From Tatumella sp. JGM91 (lineage in GTDB: Bacteria; Pseudomonadota; Gammaproteobacteria; Enterobacterales; Enterobacteriaceae): a stretch of 64,000 nt of DNA. The notes beneath the pieces were generated by a model. It worked only from the letters and a program-made list of their open reading frames with translations. It did no database searches and was not told the DNA's origin. The position numbers and the translations under genes are program-made. This document shows, in pieces, positions 49,096 to 59,940 of the stretch. How positions within the stretch are numbered: position 1 is the stretch's first letter; each line of letters opens with the position of its first letter. The DNA is taken from the NCBI RefSeq assembly GCF_018257575.1, contig NZ_JAERJP010000001.1, forward strand, positions 186,001 through 250,000, read 5' to 3'.

Positions 49096-49764
49096 CTAAT
49101 TACGTCGTTCAAACCGCAGGGCATAGTATTCGACACCGCGCATGAGTAAGGTCAGTAATCCATTAACACACAGATAAATAATACCGGCGGCGACAAATAC
49201 CGATACATCGTAGGTTCTGCCATATAATAATTGCCCTTCACCCATGACATCCATCAGTGTGATGGTATAGGCCAGTGAGGTACTTTTAAAAATCAGTACC
49301 ACTTCATTTGAGTACGCCGAAAGTGCGCGTTTAAAAGCATACGGCAGCAAAATACGCAATGTCTGGCCTTTACTCATACCGAGGGCGGCACAGGACTGCC
49401 ACTGTCCGGAGGGAATGGCTTTGACAGCACCGTAAAACAACTGGGTGGTATAGGCGGCACTGTTCAGGGACAGGGCAAGGATGGCGCATAGCCAGGGCTG
49501 TGATAATAATGCCCAGAGTGTCGGATAGTGTTGTAATTGCGGGAACTGACCCGGGCCGTAATAGATCAGGAAAATCTGTACCAGTAAAGGCGTACCGGTA
49601 AACAGGGTTATATAAATCCTGACCAGACGGCTGGCAAAAGGTTTTTTCAGTGCCAAAATCAGGGTAAAAATAACCGCCAGTATCAGGGCAATCACCATCG
49701 ACGTCAGGGTAAGGAACAGGCTGATATGCAGGCCTTTCAGCAGTTGAGGAAAATACTCAGCCAT
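49096..49764 (-). CDS. artM: Arginine ABC transporter permease ArtM
   Basis: ArtM is one of two inner-membrane permeases of the arginine importer. The 222-residue product (E. coli 222) has about five membrane segments and the EAA loop SCAALGMSKGQTLRILLPYAF that contacts the ATPase. Its start overlaps the artQ stop by 1 nt (TAATG). It is the last gene of artPIQM. Confidence 0.95.
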   Translation of the reverse strand: MAEYFPQLLKGLHISLFLTLTSMVIALILAVIFTLILALKKPFASRLVRIYITLFTGTPLLVQIFLIYYGPGQFPQLQHYPTLWALLSQPWLCAILALSLNSAAYTTQLFYGAVKAIPSGQWQSCAALGMSKGQTLRILLPYAFKRALSAYSNEVVLIFKSTSLAYTITLMDVMGEGQLLYGRTYDVSVFVAAGIIYLCVNGLLTLLMRGVEYYALRFERRN

Positions 49765-50480
49765 TAAGCGTTCTCCTGTTCAAACCGGGTCGTGTGCTGT
49801 TCTATTCGCCGTAAGATAAACTGGCTGACCAGGGTAACAACCAGGTAAATTGCAGCAGCGATTAAATACCAGGTAAAAGGCTGCTGGGTGCGGGTGGCGA
49901 TACTTTTGGTCTGTAACATTAGATCATTAACACTGATGAGCGAAACCAGGGCCGTATCCTTTAACAGCACCATCCACTGATTTCCCAGTCCCGGCAGTGC
50001 ATGCCGCCACATCTGGGGCAAAATCAGCCGACGGAAGATGGTCAGCTTTTTCATACCCAGTGCCTGGCCTGATTCCCACTGACCAGCAGGTATCGCTTTC
50101 AGGGCACCACGTAACGTCTGTGATGCATAAGCAGAATACAACAGCGATAATGCAATCACCCCGCAAAGAAAGGGGCTGACATTAAAGTCATTAATGGTCA
50201 TCTGAATATGGAGCCGGGTAAAGCCCAGCGGGAGGGTAAATCCGTCGGATAAGGTCAGCAACAGCTGGGAAGACCCGAAATAGATCCCCAGAACGACCAG
50301 AATCTCCGGCAAGCCGCGCAGCACGGTAACCAGCAGCGTGCCCGGCCATGCCAGGATTTTAATCCGCAGTGATTCCCAGCCAGCAAACAGCATAGCCAGC
50401 AGCAGGCCAATCAGTAATGCGCAAACGGCAAGGCCGACGGTCATCCCGGCGGCGCTTGCGAGAGGAAGTAACTCGTTCAT
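49764..50480 (-). CDS. artQ: Arginine ABC transporter permease ArtQ
   Basis: ArtQ pairs with ArtM to form the membrane channel of the arginine importer. The 238-residue product (E. coli 238) has five hydrophobic segments and the EAA loop [23 protein letters not shown], plus [18 protein letters not shown]. It starts 6 bp after the artI stop, within the operon. Confidence 0.95.
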   Translation of the reverse strand: MNELLPLASAAGMTVGLAVCALLIGLLLAMLFAGWESLRIKILAWPGTLLVTVLRGLPEILVVLGIYFGSSQLLLTLSDGFTLPLGFTRLHIQMTINDFNVSPFLCGVIALSLLYSAYASQTLRGALKAIPAGQWESGQALGMKKLTIFRRLILPQMWRHALPGLGNQWMVLLKDTALVSLISVNDLMLQTKSIATRTQQPFTWYLIAAAIYLVVTLVSQFILRRIEQHTTRFEQENA

Positions 50481-50486
50481 CAGAAA

Positions 50487-51218
50487 TTACTGCTGGAACC
50501 ATTTGTGGTAGATCGTCTGATAAGTACCGTCAGCTTTCACTTCTGACAGGCCTTTATTCAGGGACTGCTGCAAAGGCGTGTTGCCCTGACGGACGGCAAT
50601 ACCCAGACCGGTACCGAAATAGTCTTTATCGGTAACTTTGGCACCAACGGCGGCTAATTTAGGATCTTTTTTCAGCCATTCGTTAACCACCGCGGTGTCT
50701 CCGAATACTGCGCTCACCCGGCCATTCTCAAGGTCCAGCATAGCGTTCTGGTAACTGTCATAAGGTACCATGGTGATTTCAGGGTGTTTATCGGTCAGGA
50801 ACTTCTGGTGAGTTGTCCCATTCTGTACCCCGACCCGCATTCCTTTCAGGGCCGCGATATCCGCGACTTTTCCTTTCTGAGCGATAAATAATGCTGAGTT
50901 ATCGTAGTATGGCTGAGTAAAGAGTACCTGTTTTTCACGATCAGGGGTGATATCCATTCCGGCCATGACTACATCATAACGGCGGAATTTCAGGCCCGGG
51001 ATCAGGCTGTCAAACGACTGATTACTGAACTCGCAGGTAGCGTCAATTTTTTTACAAATCGCATTAGCCAGATCCACATCAAAGCCCTGGATTTTGTTAT
51101 CGGCCCCGATAAACTCAAACGGAGGATAAGATGCTTCGGTGGCAAAGTGCAGAGTTGTTGCTGCAGATGCGCTTAAACTTACGCCGGCGAGCAGGGCAGC
51201 TAAAATAATTTTTTTCAT
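50487..51218 (-). CDS. artI: Arginine-binding periplasmic protein
   Basis: This is the periplasmic solute-binding protein feeding ArtQM. The start at 51218 gives 243 residues with a signal peptide MKKIILAALLAGVSLSASA. The frame is open upstream to 51302, overlapping artP, but that extension lacks signal-like character. FATEASYPPFEFIG, CEFSNQSFDSLIPGLKF, MAGMDITPDREKQVLFT and KDYFGTGLGIAVR agree better with E. coli ArtI than ArtJ. Its place between artP and artQ is also that of artI. No separate artJ is found in the window. Confidence 0.94.
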   Translation of the reverse strand: MKKIILAALLAGVSLSASAATTLHFATEASYPPFEFIGADNKIQGFDVDLANAICKKIDATCEFSNQSFDSLIPGLKFRRYDVVMAGMDITPDREKQVLFTQPYYDNSALFIAQKGKVADIAALKGMRVGVQNGTTHQKFLTDKHPEITMVPYDSYQNAMLDLENGRVSAVFGDTAVVNEWLKKDPKLAAVGAKVTDKDYFGTGLGIAVRQGNTPLQQSLNKGLSEVKADGTYQTIYHKWFQQ

Positions 51219-51231
51219 AGTTATTACCCGG

Positions 51232-51960
51232 TTAATGAGAAAGATAGTTGGCGAATTCAGGGGTCTGTGGCTGACTGAAATGGCTGGCATCCCCCTGTTC
51301 AATAATATGCCCGTTTTCCATGTAAACTACGCGGCTGGCGGTTTTTCTGGCAACTTCCACTTCATGAGTTACGATGACCTGAGTAATATTGGTCCGTGAT
51401 AACTCACGAATAATGTCGACAACCTGGCCGGTAATTTCCGGATCAAGAGCAGCCGTAGGCTCGTCAAACAATAATACCTGTGGTTCCATCATCAGAGCCC
51501 TGGCAATGGCAACACGTTGCTGCTGTCCGCCTGAAAGATGCAGCGGAAAGCGTCCGGCAAAGGGGGTCAGTTTCAGCCGTTCCAGCAAGGTGCTGGCACG
51601 CTGGCTGGCAACGGCCTTATTTAATCCGAGAACCCGGCAGGGGGCTTCGGTCAGATTCTGCATTACCGTCAGGTGTGGCCACAGATTGTATTGCTGAAAT
51701 ACAATCCCGACATTGCGGCGAAGTTCCCGAATCTCATTTTCTGCGGGTTTATTACGAAAATTAAACCGGTTACCGGCAATAGAAAGTTCGCCGGAACGTG
51801 GCATCTCCAGTAAATTGAGTACCCGGAGGAGTGAGCTTTTACCTGCACCACTGGGACCGAGCAGAACCATCGTTTCGCCCTGCGGGCAATTCAGTTCGAT
51901 ATCGAACAGCGCCTGGTGATCGCCATAAAAGCAGTTAATCCCGTGAAGTTGAATACTCAT
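51232..51960 (-). CDS. artP: Arginine ABC transporter ATP-binding protein ArtP
   Basis: ArtP energises arginine import. The start at 51960 gives 242 residues, the E. coli length; the frame is open to 52011 without support. Walker A is GPSGAGKSS near residue 36, signature [15 protein letters not shown], Walker [14 protein letters not shown], and the H-loop VTHEVEVA. It heads artPIQM. A TATAAT on the minus strand at 52026-52021 may be the -10 of the operon; no convincing ARG box was identified. Confidence 0.95.
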   Translation of the reverse strand: MSIQLHGINCFYGDHQALFDIELNCPQGETMVLLGPSGAGKSSLLRVLNLLEMPRSGELSIAGNRFNFRNKPAENEIRELRRNVGIVFQQYNLWPHLTVMQNLTEAPCRVLGLNKAVASQRASTLLERLKLTPFAGRFPLHLSGGQQQRVAIARALMMEPQVLLFDEPTAALDPEITGQVVDIIRELSRTNITQVIVTHEVEVARKTASRVVYMENGHIIEQGDASHFSQPQTPEFANYLSH

Positions 51961-52114
51961 GCGCAAAAATTGAATAGTGGTAAAGTGCTCTGATAGTAAC
52001 GTTGACGGCATAGTTATGCAATTATAGCGGTTGAAAATTATTTAAATGCCTTGTGTGGATTGAAATACAGCAGAAAGTACGGTGCCGGTGTTGAATATTT
52101 TTGCGGGGTAACTT

Positions 52115-52957
52115 ATGAAATGTGTAACAGATATTCGCCCGCGAAGCTATCTCTTATGGCTGGCGATATTGCTTAGCGGATGCCACTCGCCGCCTATTGA
52201 ACAACGTCAGGGCTACAGTGTTGACCACCAGATAACGGCGGCAGGACAACAGCCACGGGTACAGATGGCTGTTATTCATTATACGGCAGAAGATAATGCC
52301 CGTTCTTTAGATATTCTCTCCCGGGGTAAGGTCAGTGCACATTATCTGATCCCGGAGATGGCCGCACGGCAGCAGATAAACGCCGACAGTTATCAGCTGG
52401 TACCGGAAACACAGGTTGCATGGCACGCGGGCAACAGCCGCTGGCGGGGCCTGTCTCATCTGAATAATATTTCAATCGGTATTGAACTGGTTAACCAGGG
52501 GTATTACCGAACCCCGGCAGGTTACCGCTGTGATGCTTATTCACCCCGGCAGATTGCGGTGCTGACAGCATTGCTGCAGGATATTATCGCCCGCTATGCC
52601 CTGCGACCGCAGAATATTGTCGGCCATAGTGATATTGCACCGCTGCGTAAACAAGACCCCGGTCCCTGCTTTCCGTGGGAGAAACTGGCAAAAGCCGGGG
52701 TGGGGGCATGGCCTGACAGCCAGAGTGTCCGTTTCTGGCTGGCAGGCCGGCAGCCGAGACAGCCTGCCGACCAGCGTGTTCTGCTGGGGTTGTTAAACCG
52801 TTATGGTTACCAGAGCGGAGATACGCTCTCTGCCTCTCAGCGTCAGATGCTGATTAAGGCTTTCCAGATGCACTTCAGGCCATCGCTGATCTCAGGCCTG
52901 GCGGATGCACAAACTGAGGCTATCGCACGGGCTTTGTTACAAAAATATGGCGAATAA
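52115..52957 (+). CDS. amiD: N-acetylmuramoyl-L-alanine amidase AmiD (lipoprotein)
   Basis: AmiD is an outer-membrane lipoprotein amidase (Amidase_2/PGRP fold) that cleaves the muramyl-alanine bond, including in anhydro-muropeptides. The 280-residue product has a lipobox LLSGC with C23. Zinc ligands are expected at H55 (AVIHYT) and in VGHSDIAP with the following Asp region KQDPGPCFPW; WHAGNSRW and NNISIGIELVN are family motifs. A C-terminal peptidoglycan-binding domain is likely from about 215. It abuts convergent ltaE directly. Confidence 0.94.
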   Translation: MKCVTDIRPRSYLLWLAILLSGCHSPPIEQRQGYSVDHQITAAGQQPRVQMAVIHYTAEDNARSLDILSRGKVSAHYLIPEMAARQQINADSYQLVPETQVAWHAGNSRWRGLSHLNNISIGIELVNQGYYRTPAGYRCDAYSPRQIAVLTALLQDIIARYALRPQNIVGHSDIAPLRKQDPGPCFPWEKLAKAGVGAWPDSQSVRFWLAGRQPRQPADQRVLLGLLNRYGYQSGDTLSASQRQMLIKAFQMHFRPSLISGLADAQTEAIARALLQKYGE

Positions 52958-53980
52958 TTATCCGGCTGAACCGTCTGGTAACTGGCGGAGAAACGCTTTC
53001 CAGGCCGAGATTACCTGTTGTAACGCTTCGCGGCGGGTTTCGATATGGGTGACCAGCCGGGTACGTGGTGAAAAACTGATGCGGATGGCGTGCTGATCCA
53101 TCCACTGTTGTAACGGAAGGACCATGCTCTCTGGCAGCCGGATAAACAGCATATTCGTGTGCTGGCTTTCTACTTCAACCCCCAGCTCAGTCAGCTGCTG
53201 TGCCAGCCAGCAGGCGTTATCATGGTCTTCAGCCAGCCTGTCGATATTATGGTCCAGTGCGTAAATCCCCGCAGCTGCCAGTATTCCGGCCTGACGCATG
53301 CCGCCCCCGGTCATTTTTCGCCAGCGGCAGGCTTCTTCGATAAACTCATGGCTGCCACACAATAAAGACCCGACAGGTGCGGCCAGCCCCTTTGATAAGC
53401 ATATGGACAGGCTGTCACAATATCGGCTCAGGCCCTCCAGAGGCTGACCCGTGGCGACTGCCGCATTAAATATACGGGCACCATCAATATGCAATGCCAG
53501 CTGCTGTTGCCGGGAAAAATCATACACTTCTTTCAGCCAGGGCAAGGGTAATGCTTTGCCCTGATGTGTATTTTCGATACTGATCAGCCGTGTGCGGGCA
53601 AAATGGATATCACGGGGTTTGATGGCTTGACGTATCTCGTCAAGTGGCAGTGTACCATCCTCGCAGGCGGTCACTGGCTGGGGTTGTATGCTGCCCAGAA
53701 CAGCAGCACCGCCGGCTTCATATTTATAATTGTGGGCCTGTTGTCCGGCAATATATTCATCACCACGCTGGCAATGGCTGAGCAAGGCAGCCAGGTTGGC
53801 CTGGGTACCGGAAGGAAAAAATAATGCGGCCTGTTTACCGCTTAATGCTGCTGCTTTTTCCTGTAGTGCATTGACGCTAGGATCATCACCATACACATCG
53901 TCCCCGGTGGGTGCAGACATCATTTTACGTAACATCTCCGTACCCGGCCGGGTAACGGTATCACTTCGTAAATCAATCAC
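52958..53980 (-). CDS. ltaE: Low-specificity L-threonine aldolase
   Basis: LtaE is a PLP enzyme cleaving L-threonine and L-allo-threonine to glycine and acetaldehyde. The 340-residue product (E. coli 333) starts MIDLRSDTVTRP and has GDDVYGDDPSV, FPSGTQAN, HIDGARIFNAA, and the PLP lysine K197 in CLSKGLAAPVGS. The stop codon directly adjoins the amiD stop, so the two genes converge without spacer. Confidence 0.95.
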   Translation of the reverse strand: MIDLRSDTVTRPGTEMLRKMMSAPTGDDVYGDDPSVNALQEKAAALSGKQAALFFPSGTQANLAALLSHCQRGDEYIAGQQAHNYKYEAGGAAVLGSIQPQPVTACEDGTLPLDEIRQAIKPRDIHFARTRLISIENTHQGKALPLPWLKEVYDFSRQQQLALHIDGARIFNAAVATGQPLEGLSRYCDSLSICLSKGLAAPVGSLLCGSHEFIEEACRWRKMTGGGMRQAGILAAAGIYALDHNIDRLAEDHDNACWLAQQLTELGVEVESQHTNMLFIRLPESMVLPLQQWMDQHAIRISFSPRTRLVTHIETRREALQQVISAWKAFLRQLPDGSAG

Positions 53981-54024
53981 TGGCTACTCCGCAGTTGCTG
54001 AAAAGGTGCCCGGCAGCGGGCAGA

Positions 54025-54053
54025 AACAGCAGCCACTGTCAGCGGCTGCTGTT
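54025..54053. terminator. Hairpin downstream of poxB
   Basis: AACAGCAGCC (54025-54034) and GGCTGCTGTT (54044-54053) form a perfect 10-bp stem with a 9-nt loop, 5 bp after the poxB stop. The following minus-strand sequence TCTGCCCG has no T-run, so termination may be weak, letting some poxB transcripts run into ltaE. Confidence 0.55.
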
Positions 54054-54058
54054 CACTT

Positions 54059-55780
54059 TTATCGTAACCAGTTGGTTTTTGCCAGATCTATAATTTCATC
54101 GCCGCGGCCGTTAATAATAGCCCGCAACATATACAGACTGAATCCTTTCGCCTGTTCCAGTTTTACTTTCGGCGGCATAACCAGCTCTTCCCGCGCTGTA
54201 GTGACATCTACCAACACGGGGCCGGGATGATCAAAAGCCCGGCGTAATGCATCACTCAGTTCTGAGGCTTTTTCAACATGGATCCCTTTAATATTACAGG
54301 CTGCAGCTATGGCAGCAAAATCAGGGTTCTCCAGTTCAGTACCTTCTGTCAGAAAGCCGCCAGCCTTCATTTCCATGGCGACAAATCCGAGGACACTGTT
54401 GTTGAAAATAATCAGTTTTACCGGCAGGTTATGCTGAGCAATAGATAATAAATCGCCCATCAGCATAGCAAAACCACCGTCACCGCAGAGCGCAACGACC
54501 TGTCGCCCGGAGTCAGCGGCCTGTGCCCCGATAGCCTGTGGCATGGCATTTGCCATTGAGCCATGATTAAAGGATCCCAGTAAACGGCGTTTACCGTTCA
54601 TTTTCAGATACCTGGCCGCCCAGACAGTCGGCGTGCCGACATCACAGGTAAAGATGGCATCGTCACTGGCCAGTTCACTGATCTGCTCTGCCAGATACTG
54701 GGGATGGATGGCCTGTTTATCATTAGGAATGGCCAGTTCATCAAGGGCTTTGCGTGAGTCCTGGTAGTTGACTACCGCATTGTCGAGGTGCTTACGGTTT
54801 CGCTTCTCATCCAGACGTGGCAACAGTAACTGCAAGGTTGCTTTTACTTCACCGACCAGAGGTAAATCAACATGGCAATGGGCTCCCAGACTGCCGGCTG
54901 AAATATCCAGCTGAATCACGTTGGCCGCGGACGGATAAAATGCCCGGTACGGGAAGCGGGTACCCAGCATCAGTAAGGTATCGGCATTTTTCATTGCGTG
55001 ATAACCGGAGGAAAATCCGATAAATCCGGTCATACCGACATCATAAGGATTATCGTATTCGAGGTATTCTTTGCCCCGTAAGGCATGAACGATCGGCGCT
55101 TTAAGTCGCCCGGCGAGTTCAATCACCTCATGACGGGCACCGGCACAGCCGCTGCCACATAACAGAGTGATGTTTTTTGACCGGTTAAGTATTTCTGCCA
55201 GGGTATTGAGTTGCAGCAGGGAAGGTACAGTCACAGGCAGTGCCGGAGGATACCACTCAGCAACCGCATTTTCCGGGGCGGCGGACAAGGCGATATCTCC
55301 GGGGAGCACAATGACCGAAACTCCGCGATCCAGAATCGCCTTACGCATTGCTATTGCCAGTACCAGCGGCAGTTGTTCAGGGTTAGAGATCATTTCACAA
55401 TAATGGCTGCATTCTTTAAATAATTCCCCGGGATGAGTCTCCTGGAAATAGTTACTGCCAATTTCACTCGAGGGAATATGGGCTGCGATAGCCAGCACCG
55501 GAGTATTATTACGGTGACAATCAAACAGACCATTAATCAGATGTAAATTTCCGGGGCCACAGGAACCGGCACATACGGCAAGCTGACCGGTGATCATCGC
55601 TTCGGCGCCGGCCGCAAAAGCGGCGGCTTCTTCATGACGGGTGGACATCCATTCAATGGTTTTCAGGTTGTTCAGGCTGTCATTGATACCGTTCAGTGAG
55701 TCTCCAGTGACTCCCCAGATACGTTTTACACCGGCAAGCTCCAGACTTTTAACAATAAATGAGGCAACAGTACTTTTCAT
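54059..55780 (-). CDS. poxB: Pyruvate dehydrogenase (quinone) / pyruvate oxidase
   Basis: PoxB is a peripheral membrane ThDP/FAD flavoprotein that oxidises pyruvate to acetate and CO2, passing electrons to ubiquinone in stationary phase. The 573-residue product (E. coli 572) has the ThDP Glu in [14 protein letters not shown] near residue 50, the FAD domain [13 protein letters not shown], and the ThDP motif [14 protein letters not shown] ending FNNS. The C-terminal segment ([23 protein letters not shown]) corresponds to the lipid-binding peptide. In E. coli it also follows ltaE; hcr-hcp are absent. Confidence 0.96.
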   Translation of the reverse strand: MKSTVASFIVKSLELAGVKRIWGVTGDSLNGINDSLNNLKTIEWMSTRHEEAAAFAAGAEAMITGQLAVCAGSCGPGNLHLINGLFDCHRNNTPVLAIAAHIPSSEIGSNYFQETHPGELFKECSHYCEMISNPEQLPLVLAIAMRKAILDRGVSVIVLPGDIALSAAPENAVAEWYPPALPVTVPSLLQLNTLAEILNRSKNITLLCGSGCAGARHEVIELAGRLKAPIVHALRGKEYLEYDNPYDVGMTGFIGFSSGYHAMKNADTLLMLGTRFPYRAFYPSAANVIQLDISAGSLGAHCHVDLPLVGEVKATLQLLLPRLDEKRNRKHLDNAVVNYQDSRKALDELAIPNDKQAIHPQYLAEQISELASDDAIFTCDVGTPTVWAARYLKMNGKRRLLGSFNHGSMANAMPQAIGAQAADSGRQVVALCGDGGFAMLMGDLLSIAQHNLPVKLIIFNNSVLGFVAMEMKAGGFLTEGTELENPDFAAIAAACNIKGIHVEKASELSDALRRAFDHPGPVLVDVTTAREELVMPPKVKLEQAKGFSLYMLRAIINGRGDEIIDLAKTNWLR

Positions 55781-56100
55781 TTCAACCCCCGAAATGGTGT
55801 GTGCAGTAACAGCAGAGACAATTTTTCAGCAGAAATAATGAACAAAAGTGTAGCGCATATCATGCACATCAGTGGCCGACAGCACGTATTTATCCGGTCA
55901 CGGGGCTGTCAGGAGCTTACCGTCGAATACCGGATACCGGCGCCGGCGGGGGGGAATGTTGGCGAAAAAAGCTGTGCAATCAATACCGTTATGAGTACGA
56001 AAAAAACCGGACAGGGTACGGGGATGAATGGAATGCTTTGCAACACAGACACTGCCTGAATTTAACGCACTGTGCGGGACAGTTTGCACAGCCCATAGGA
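55781..56100. other. poxB upstream region
   Basis: No gene seen. On the minus strand GCTACACTTT (TACACT at 55852-55847) resembles a sigma-S -10 and lies about 67 bp before the poxB start, fitting the known RpoS dependence of poxB. An 86-codon frame on the plus strand (55799-56059) has no ribosome site or recognisable content. Confidence 0.5.
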
Positions 56101-56328
56101 TTATGACAGATTAGCCTCAGATTCACTGATAGGGATAATCAGGCTTGCCTGGTTACCTTTCGCGCCTGTGCTGGCATTAAAATTCACTTTCTGTCCTGCT
56201 TTCAGTGTCTTATATCCTTCCATCTGAATGGTGGAGTAGTGTGCAAAAATATCTTCGCCCCCTGCATCCGGGCAAATAAAACCAAATCCTTTGGCATTGT
56301 TAAACCACTTTACAAAACCTGTTTCCAT
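56101..56328 (-). CDS. cspD: Cold-shock-like protein CspD
   Basis: CspD is a cold-shock-domain protein that binds single-stranded DNA and inhibits replication in stationary phase. The 75-residue product (E. coli 74) has the RNP1-like KGFGFICPD and RNP2-like EDIFAHYST. It is divergent from clpS-clpA as in E. coli. Confidence 0.95.
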   Translation of the reverse strand: METGFVKWFNNAKGFGFICPDAGGEDIFAHYSTIQMEGYKTLKAGQKVNFNASTGAKGNQASLIIPISESEANLS

Positions 56329-56634
56329 GTGACGATGCCTCTTACCTGAAGTGCAAAATTAAATGAAGATGGCTGTGGGCAGGATAGCCACCTGATGAAA
56401 AAACAGACAATACGTTAACTGTGACTATCCCTTTACCGCGAAATATCGTCAAGAAATTCAGCCGCAACAGCAGTGATAATTACTCAAACTTTGAAGCAGT
56501 TAACGCTATAGCATCCTGATCCGGCCCGCGGTTTATATTCATCAGTATGGTTGCGGGCTGCGCATCGTTTTTAGGGCATGGTAGACTTAACTGATAGATC
56601 TTACGCAGAGTAATGAATAATTCAGTGGAATATT
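56329..56634. other. cspD-clpS divergent control region
   Basis: No gene seen. It must hold promoters for cspD (left) and clpSA (right). No confident operator or RNA element was recognised. Confidence 0.45.
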
Positions 56635-56958
56635 ATGGCGAACACTAATGACTGGCTTAATTTTGAACAACTTGCTGACGATAAGACCCGTGAAGAACTG
56701 AAGCCACCGTCACTGTATAAGGTTATTTTGAACAATGACGATTATACACCTATGGAATTTGTTATTGACGTACTGCAAAAGTTCTTTTCTTATGATACTG
56801 AACGCGCAACGCAGTTGATGCTGGCGGTGCATTATGAAGGAAAAGCCGTTTGCGGAGTGTTTACTGCCGAAGTAGCAGAAACAAAAGTCGTCAGAGTGAA
56901 CCAATACGCAAGAGAAAATGAACATCCTTTGCTATGCACTCTGGAAAAAGCTGATTAA
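56635..56958 (+). CDS. clpS: ATP-dependent Clp protease adaptor ClpS
   Basis: ClpS binds N-degron substrates and delivers them to ClpAP. The 107-residue product (E. coli 106) has the substrate-pocket sequence [17 protein letters not shown] and the later [24 protein letters not shown] disordered N-terminal tail precedes it. It lies 53 bp upstream of clpA, as in E. coli. The aat gene in this window (59941-60639) makes such N-degrons. Confidence 0.97.
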   Translation: MANTNDWLNFEQLADDKTREELKPPSLYKVILNNDDYTPMEFVIDVLQKFFSYDTERATQLMLAVHYEGKAVCGVFTAEVAETKVVRVNQYARENEHPLLCTLEKAD

Positions 56959-57011
56959 GCCTCCATATCTGCAGGTATATATCAGAGCGTTAATTGAGGG
57001 GGAGGTGCCTT

Positions 57012-59294
57012 ATGCTCAACCAGGAACTGGAACTCAGTTTAAATATGGCTTTCGCCAGAGCGCGGGAGCACCACCATGAGTTTATGACCGTGGAGCATCT
57101 GTTACTGGCGCTTATCAGTAACCCGTCGGCACGCGAGGCCCTTGAAGCCTGTTCGGTGGACTTGCTGGTGCTTCGTCAGGAACTTGAAACCTTTATTGAG
57201 AAAACCACACCGGTATTACCGGAGACCGGGGATGAACGGGATACCCAGCCAACCCTGAGTTTCCAGCGTGTTTTACAGCGCGCCGTCTTCCATGTGCAGT
57301 CATCCGGCCGCAGCGAAGTGAATGGTGCCAACGTACTGGTGGCTATTTTTAGCGAACAGGAGTCTCAGGCGGCTTATCTGTTACGTAAGCATGAAGTCAG
57401 CCGACTGGATGTTGTGAATTTTATTTCTCATGGCACCCGTAAAGACGAAACTGACAGTTCGCCGGATACGGAACACCAGGCCACAAACGAAGAACAGAGT
57501 GCAGGCGGGGAGGAACGTATGGAAAACTTCACCACCAATCTGAATCAGCTGGCCCGGGTGGGCGGCATCGATCCGCTGATCGGCCGCGATAAAGAACTGG
57601 AGCGGGCAATTCAGGTCCTGTGTCGTCGCCGTAAAAATAATCCGCTGCTGGTGGGCGAATCCGGGGTGGGTAAAACGGCTATTGCTGAAGGACTGGCCTG
57701 GCGAATTGAACAGGGTGATGTGCCGGAAGTCATGAAAGACTGTACCCTGTATTCGCTGGATATCGGTTCTTTGCTGGCCGGAACCAAGTATCGTGGTGAT
57801 TTCGAAAAACGTTTTAAAGCGCTGCTGAAACAATTAGAGCAGGATGAGCACAGTATTCTGTTTATTGATGAAATCCATACCATCATCGGTGCGGGAGCTG
57901 CTTCCGGAGGGCAGGTCGATGCAGCAAACCTGATTAAACCGCTATTATCCAGTGGCAAAATCCGGGTGATGGGTTCGACAACTTATCAGGAGTTCAGCTC
58001 AATTTTTGAAAAAGACCGTGCTCTGGCTCGTCGTTTCCAGAAAATTGATATCACAGAACCTTCGGCCGAAGAAACTGTTCAGATTATTAACGGCCTGAAA
58101 GCAAAATATGAAGCACACCACGATGTCCGCTATACGGCTAAAGCGGTACGGGCCGCCGTTGAGCTGGCGGTGAAATATATTAATGATCGCCATCTGCCGG
58201 ATAAAGCCATTGATGTGATTGATGAAGCCGGGGCCCGTGCGCGTTTAGTTCCCCAGAGTAAACGTAAAAAAACGATCAATGTGCAGGATATCGAATCTGT
58301 TGTCGCACGTATTGCCCGAATCCCGGAACAAAGCGTCTCGGCGACAGACAAAGATACGCTGCGTCAGCTGGAATCCCGGCTGAAAATGCTGGTGTTTGGT
58401 CAGAATAACGCAATTGATGCCTTGTCCGAAGCCATCAAAATGAGTCGCGCCGGACTGGGGCATGATCATAAGCCTGTGGGGTCTTTCCTGTTTGCCGGGC
58501 CGACCGGGGTTGGTAAAACCGAGGTGACTGTACAACTGGCAAAAGCGCTGGGAATTGAACTGTTGCGTTTTGATATGTCTGAATATATGGAACGTCATAC
58601 GGTCAGCCGGTTGATCGGCGCGCCTCCGGGATATGTCGGTTATGACCAGGGCGGATTACTGACCGATGCCGTGATCAAGCATCCTCATTCGGTGGTATTG
58701 CTGGATGAAATCGAAAAGGCACATCCGGATGTGTTTAACCTGTTATTACAGGTCATGGATAACGGGACGCTGACGGATAACAATGGCCGTAAAGCAGACT
58801 TCCGTAATGTAGTGCTGGTGATGACGACCAATGCCGGGGTCCGCGAAACTGAGCGTAAATCTATAGGGCTTATTCATCAGGACAATAGCACCGATGCTAT
58901 GGAAGAGATTAAAAAGACCTTTACGCCGGAATTCCGCAACCGTCTGGATAATATTATCTGGTTTGATCATTTATCCAGTGAGGTGATTCATCAGGTGGTG
59001 GATAAATTTATTGTCGAATTACAGGCTCAGCTGGATCAGAAAGGAGTTTCGCTGGAAGTGAGCGATGAAGCCCGGGACTGGCTGGCAGAAAAAGGCTATG
59101 ACAAAGCAATGGGTGCCCGACCAATGGCCCGTACGGTGCAGGAAAACCTGAAAAAACCGCTGGCGAATGAATTACTGTTCGGATCATTAACAGAGGGCGG
59201 GGCGGTGACAGTGGCGCTGGATAAAACCAGCAACACATTAACCTATCACTTCGAAAGTGCGGAAAAGCGTAAGGCAGCAGGAACAGTACATTGA
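57012..59294 (+). CDS. clpA: ATP-dependent Clp protease ATP-binding subunit ClpA
   Basis: ClpA is the AAA+ unfoldase of ClpAP. The start at 57012 (after GGGGGAGGTG) gives 760 residues (E. coli 758). Domains: N-terminal Clp_N repeats (HEFMTVEHLLLAL), AAA-1 with GESGVGKTA and FIDEIHT, AAA-2 with GPTGVGKTE and LLDEIEKAHP, and the C-terminal Clp_B D2-small region. The IGL loop for ClpP docking (SIGLIHQD) is visible. It is followed by a bidirectional terminator and then infA. Confidence 0.97.
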   Translation: MLNQELELSLNMAFARAREHHHEFMTVEHLLLALISNPSAREALEACSVDLLVLRQELETFIEKTTPVLPETGDERDTQPTLSFQRVLQRAVFHVQSSGRSEVNGANVLVAIFSEQESQAAYLLRKHEVSRLDVVNFISHGTRKDETDSSPDTEHQATNEEQSAGGEERMENFTTNLNQLARVGGIDPLIGRDKELERAIQVLCRRRKNNPLLVGESGVGKTAIAEGLAWRIEQGDVPEVMKDCTLYSLDIGSLLAGTKYRGDFEKRFKALLKQLEQDEHSILFIDEIHTIIGAGAASGGQVDAANLIKPLLSSGKIRVMGSTTYQEFSSIFEKDRALARRFQKIDITEPSAEETVQIINGLKAKYEAHHDVRYTAKAVRAAVELAVKYINDRHLPDKAIDVIDEAGARARLVPQSKRKKTINVQDIESVVARIARIPEQSVSATDKDTLRQLESRLKMLVFGQNNAIDALSEAIKMSRAGLGHDHKPVGSFLFAGPTGVGKTEVTVQLAKALGIELLRFDMSEYMERHTVSRLIGAPPGYVGYDQGGLLTDAVIKHPHSVVLLDEIEKAHPDVFNLLLQVMDNGTLTDNNGRKADFRNVVLVMTTNAGVRETERKSIGLIHQDNSTDAMEEIKKTFTPEFRNRLDNIIWFDHLSSEVIHQVVDKFIVELQAQLDQKGVSLEVSDEARDWLAEKGYDKAMGARPMARTVQENLKKPLANELLFGSLTEGGAVTVALDKTSNTLTYHFESAEKRKAAGTVH

Positions 59295-59320
59295 TGCCGT
59301 AGTGACTGACAGTAAAACAG

Positions 59321-59346
59321 AAGGCCGGAGTTTCCGGCCTTTTTTT
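59321..59346. terminator. Bidirectional terminator between clpA and infA
   Basis: AGGCCGGA (59322-59329) and TCCGGCCT (59333-59340) form an 8-bp stem followed by T residues on the plus strand. A residues precede the stem, giving CTTCTGTTTT on the other side. In E. coli the serW tRNA gene lies here; it is absent. Confidence 0.85.
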
Positions 59347-59380
59347 ATGCCGCTATTTCAGGCAAAAAATTTACTGAATA

Positions 59381-59940
<560 letters not shown>

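Noticed and set aside
55799-56059. 86-codon forward frame in the poxB upstream region
   Set aside because: Overlaps the poxB start and its likely promoter; no ribosome site and no recognisable protein features.
57381-57833. 150-codon reverse frame opposite clpA
   Set aside because: Antisense to the conserved AAA-1 domain of clpA; shadow.
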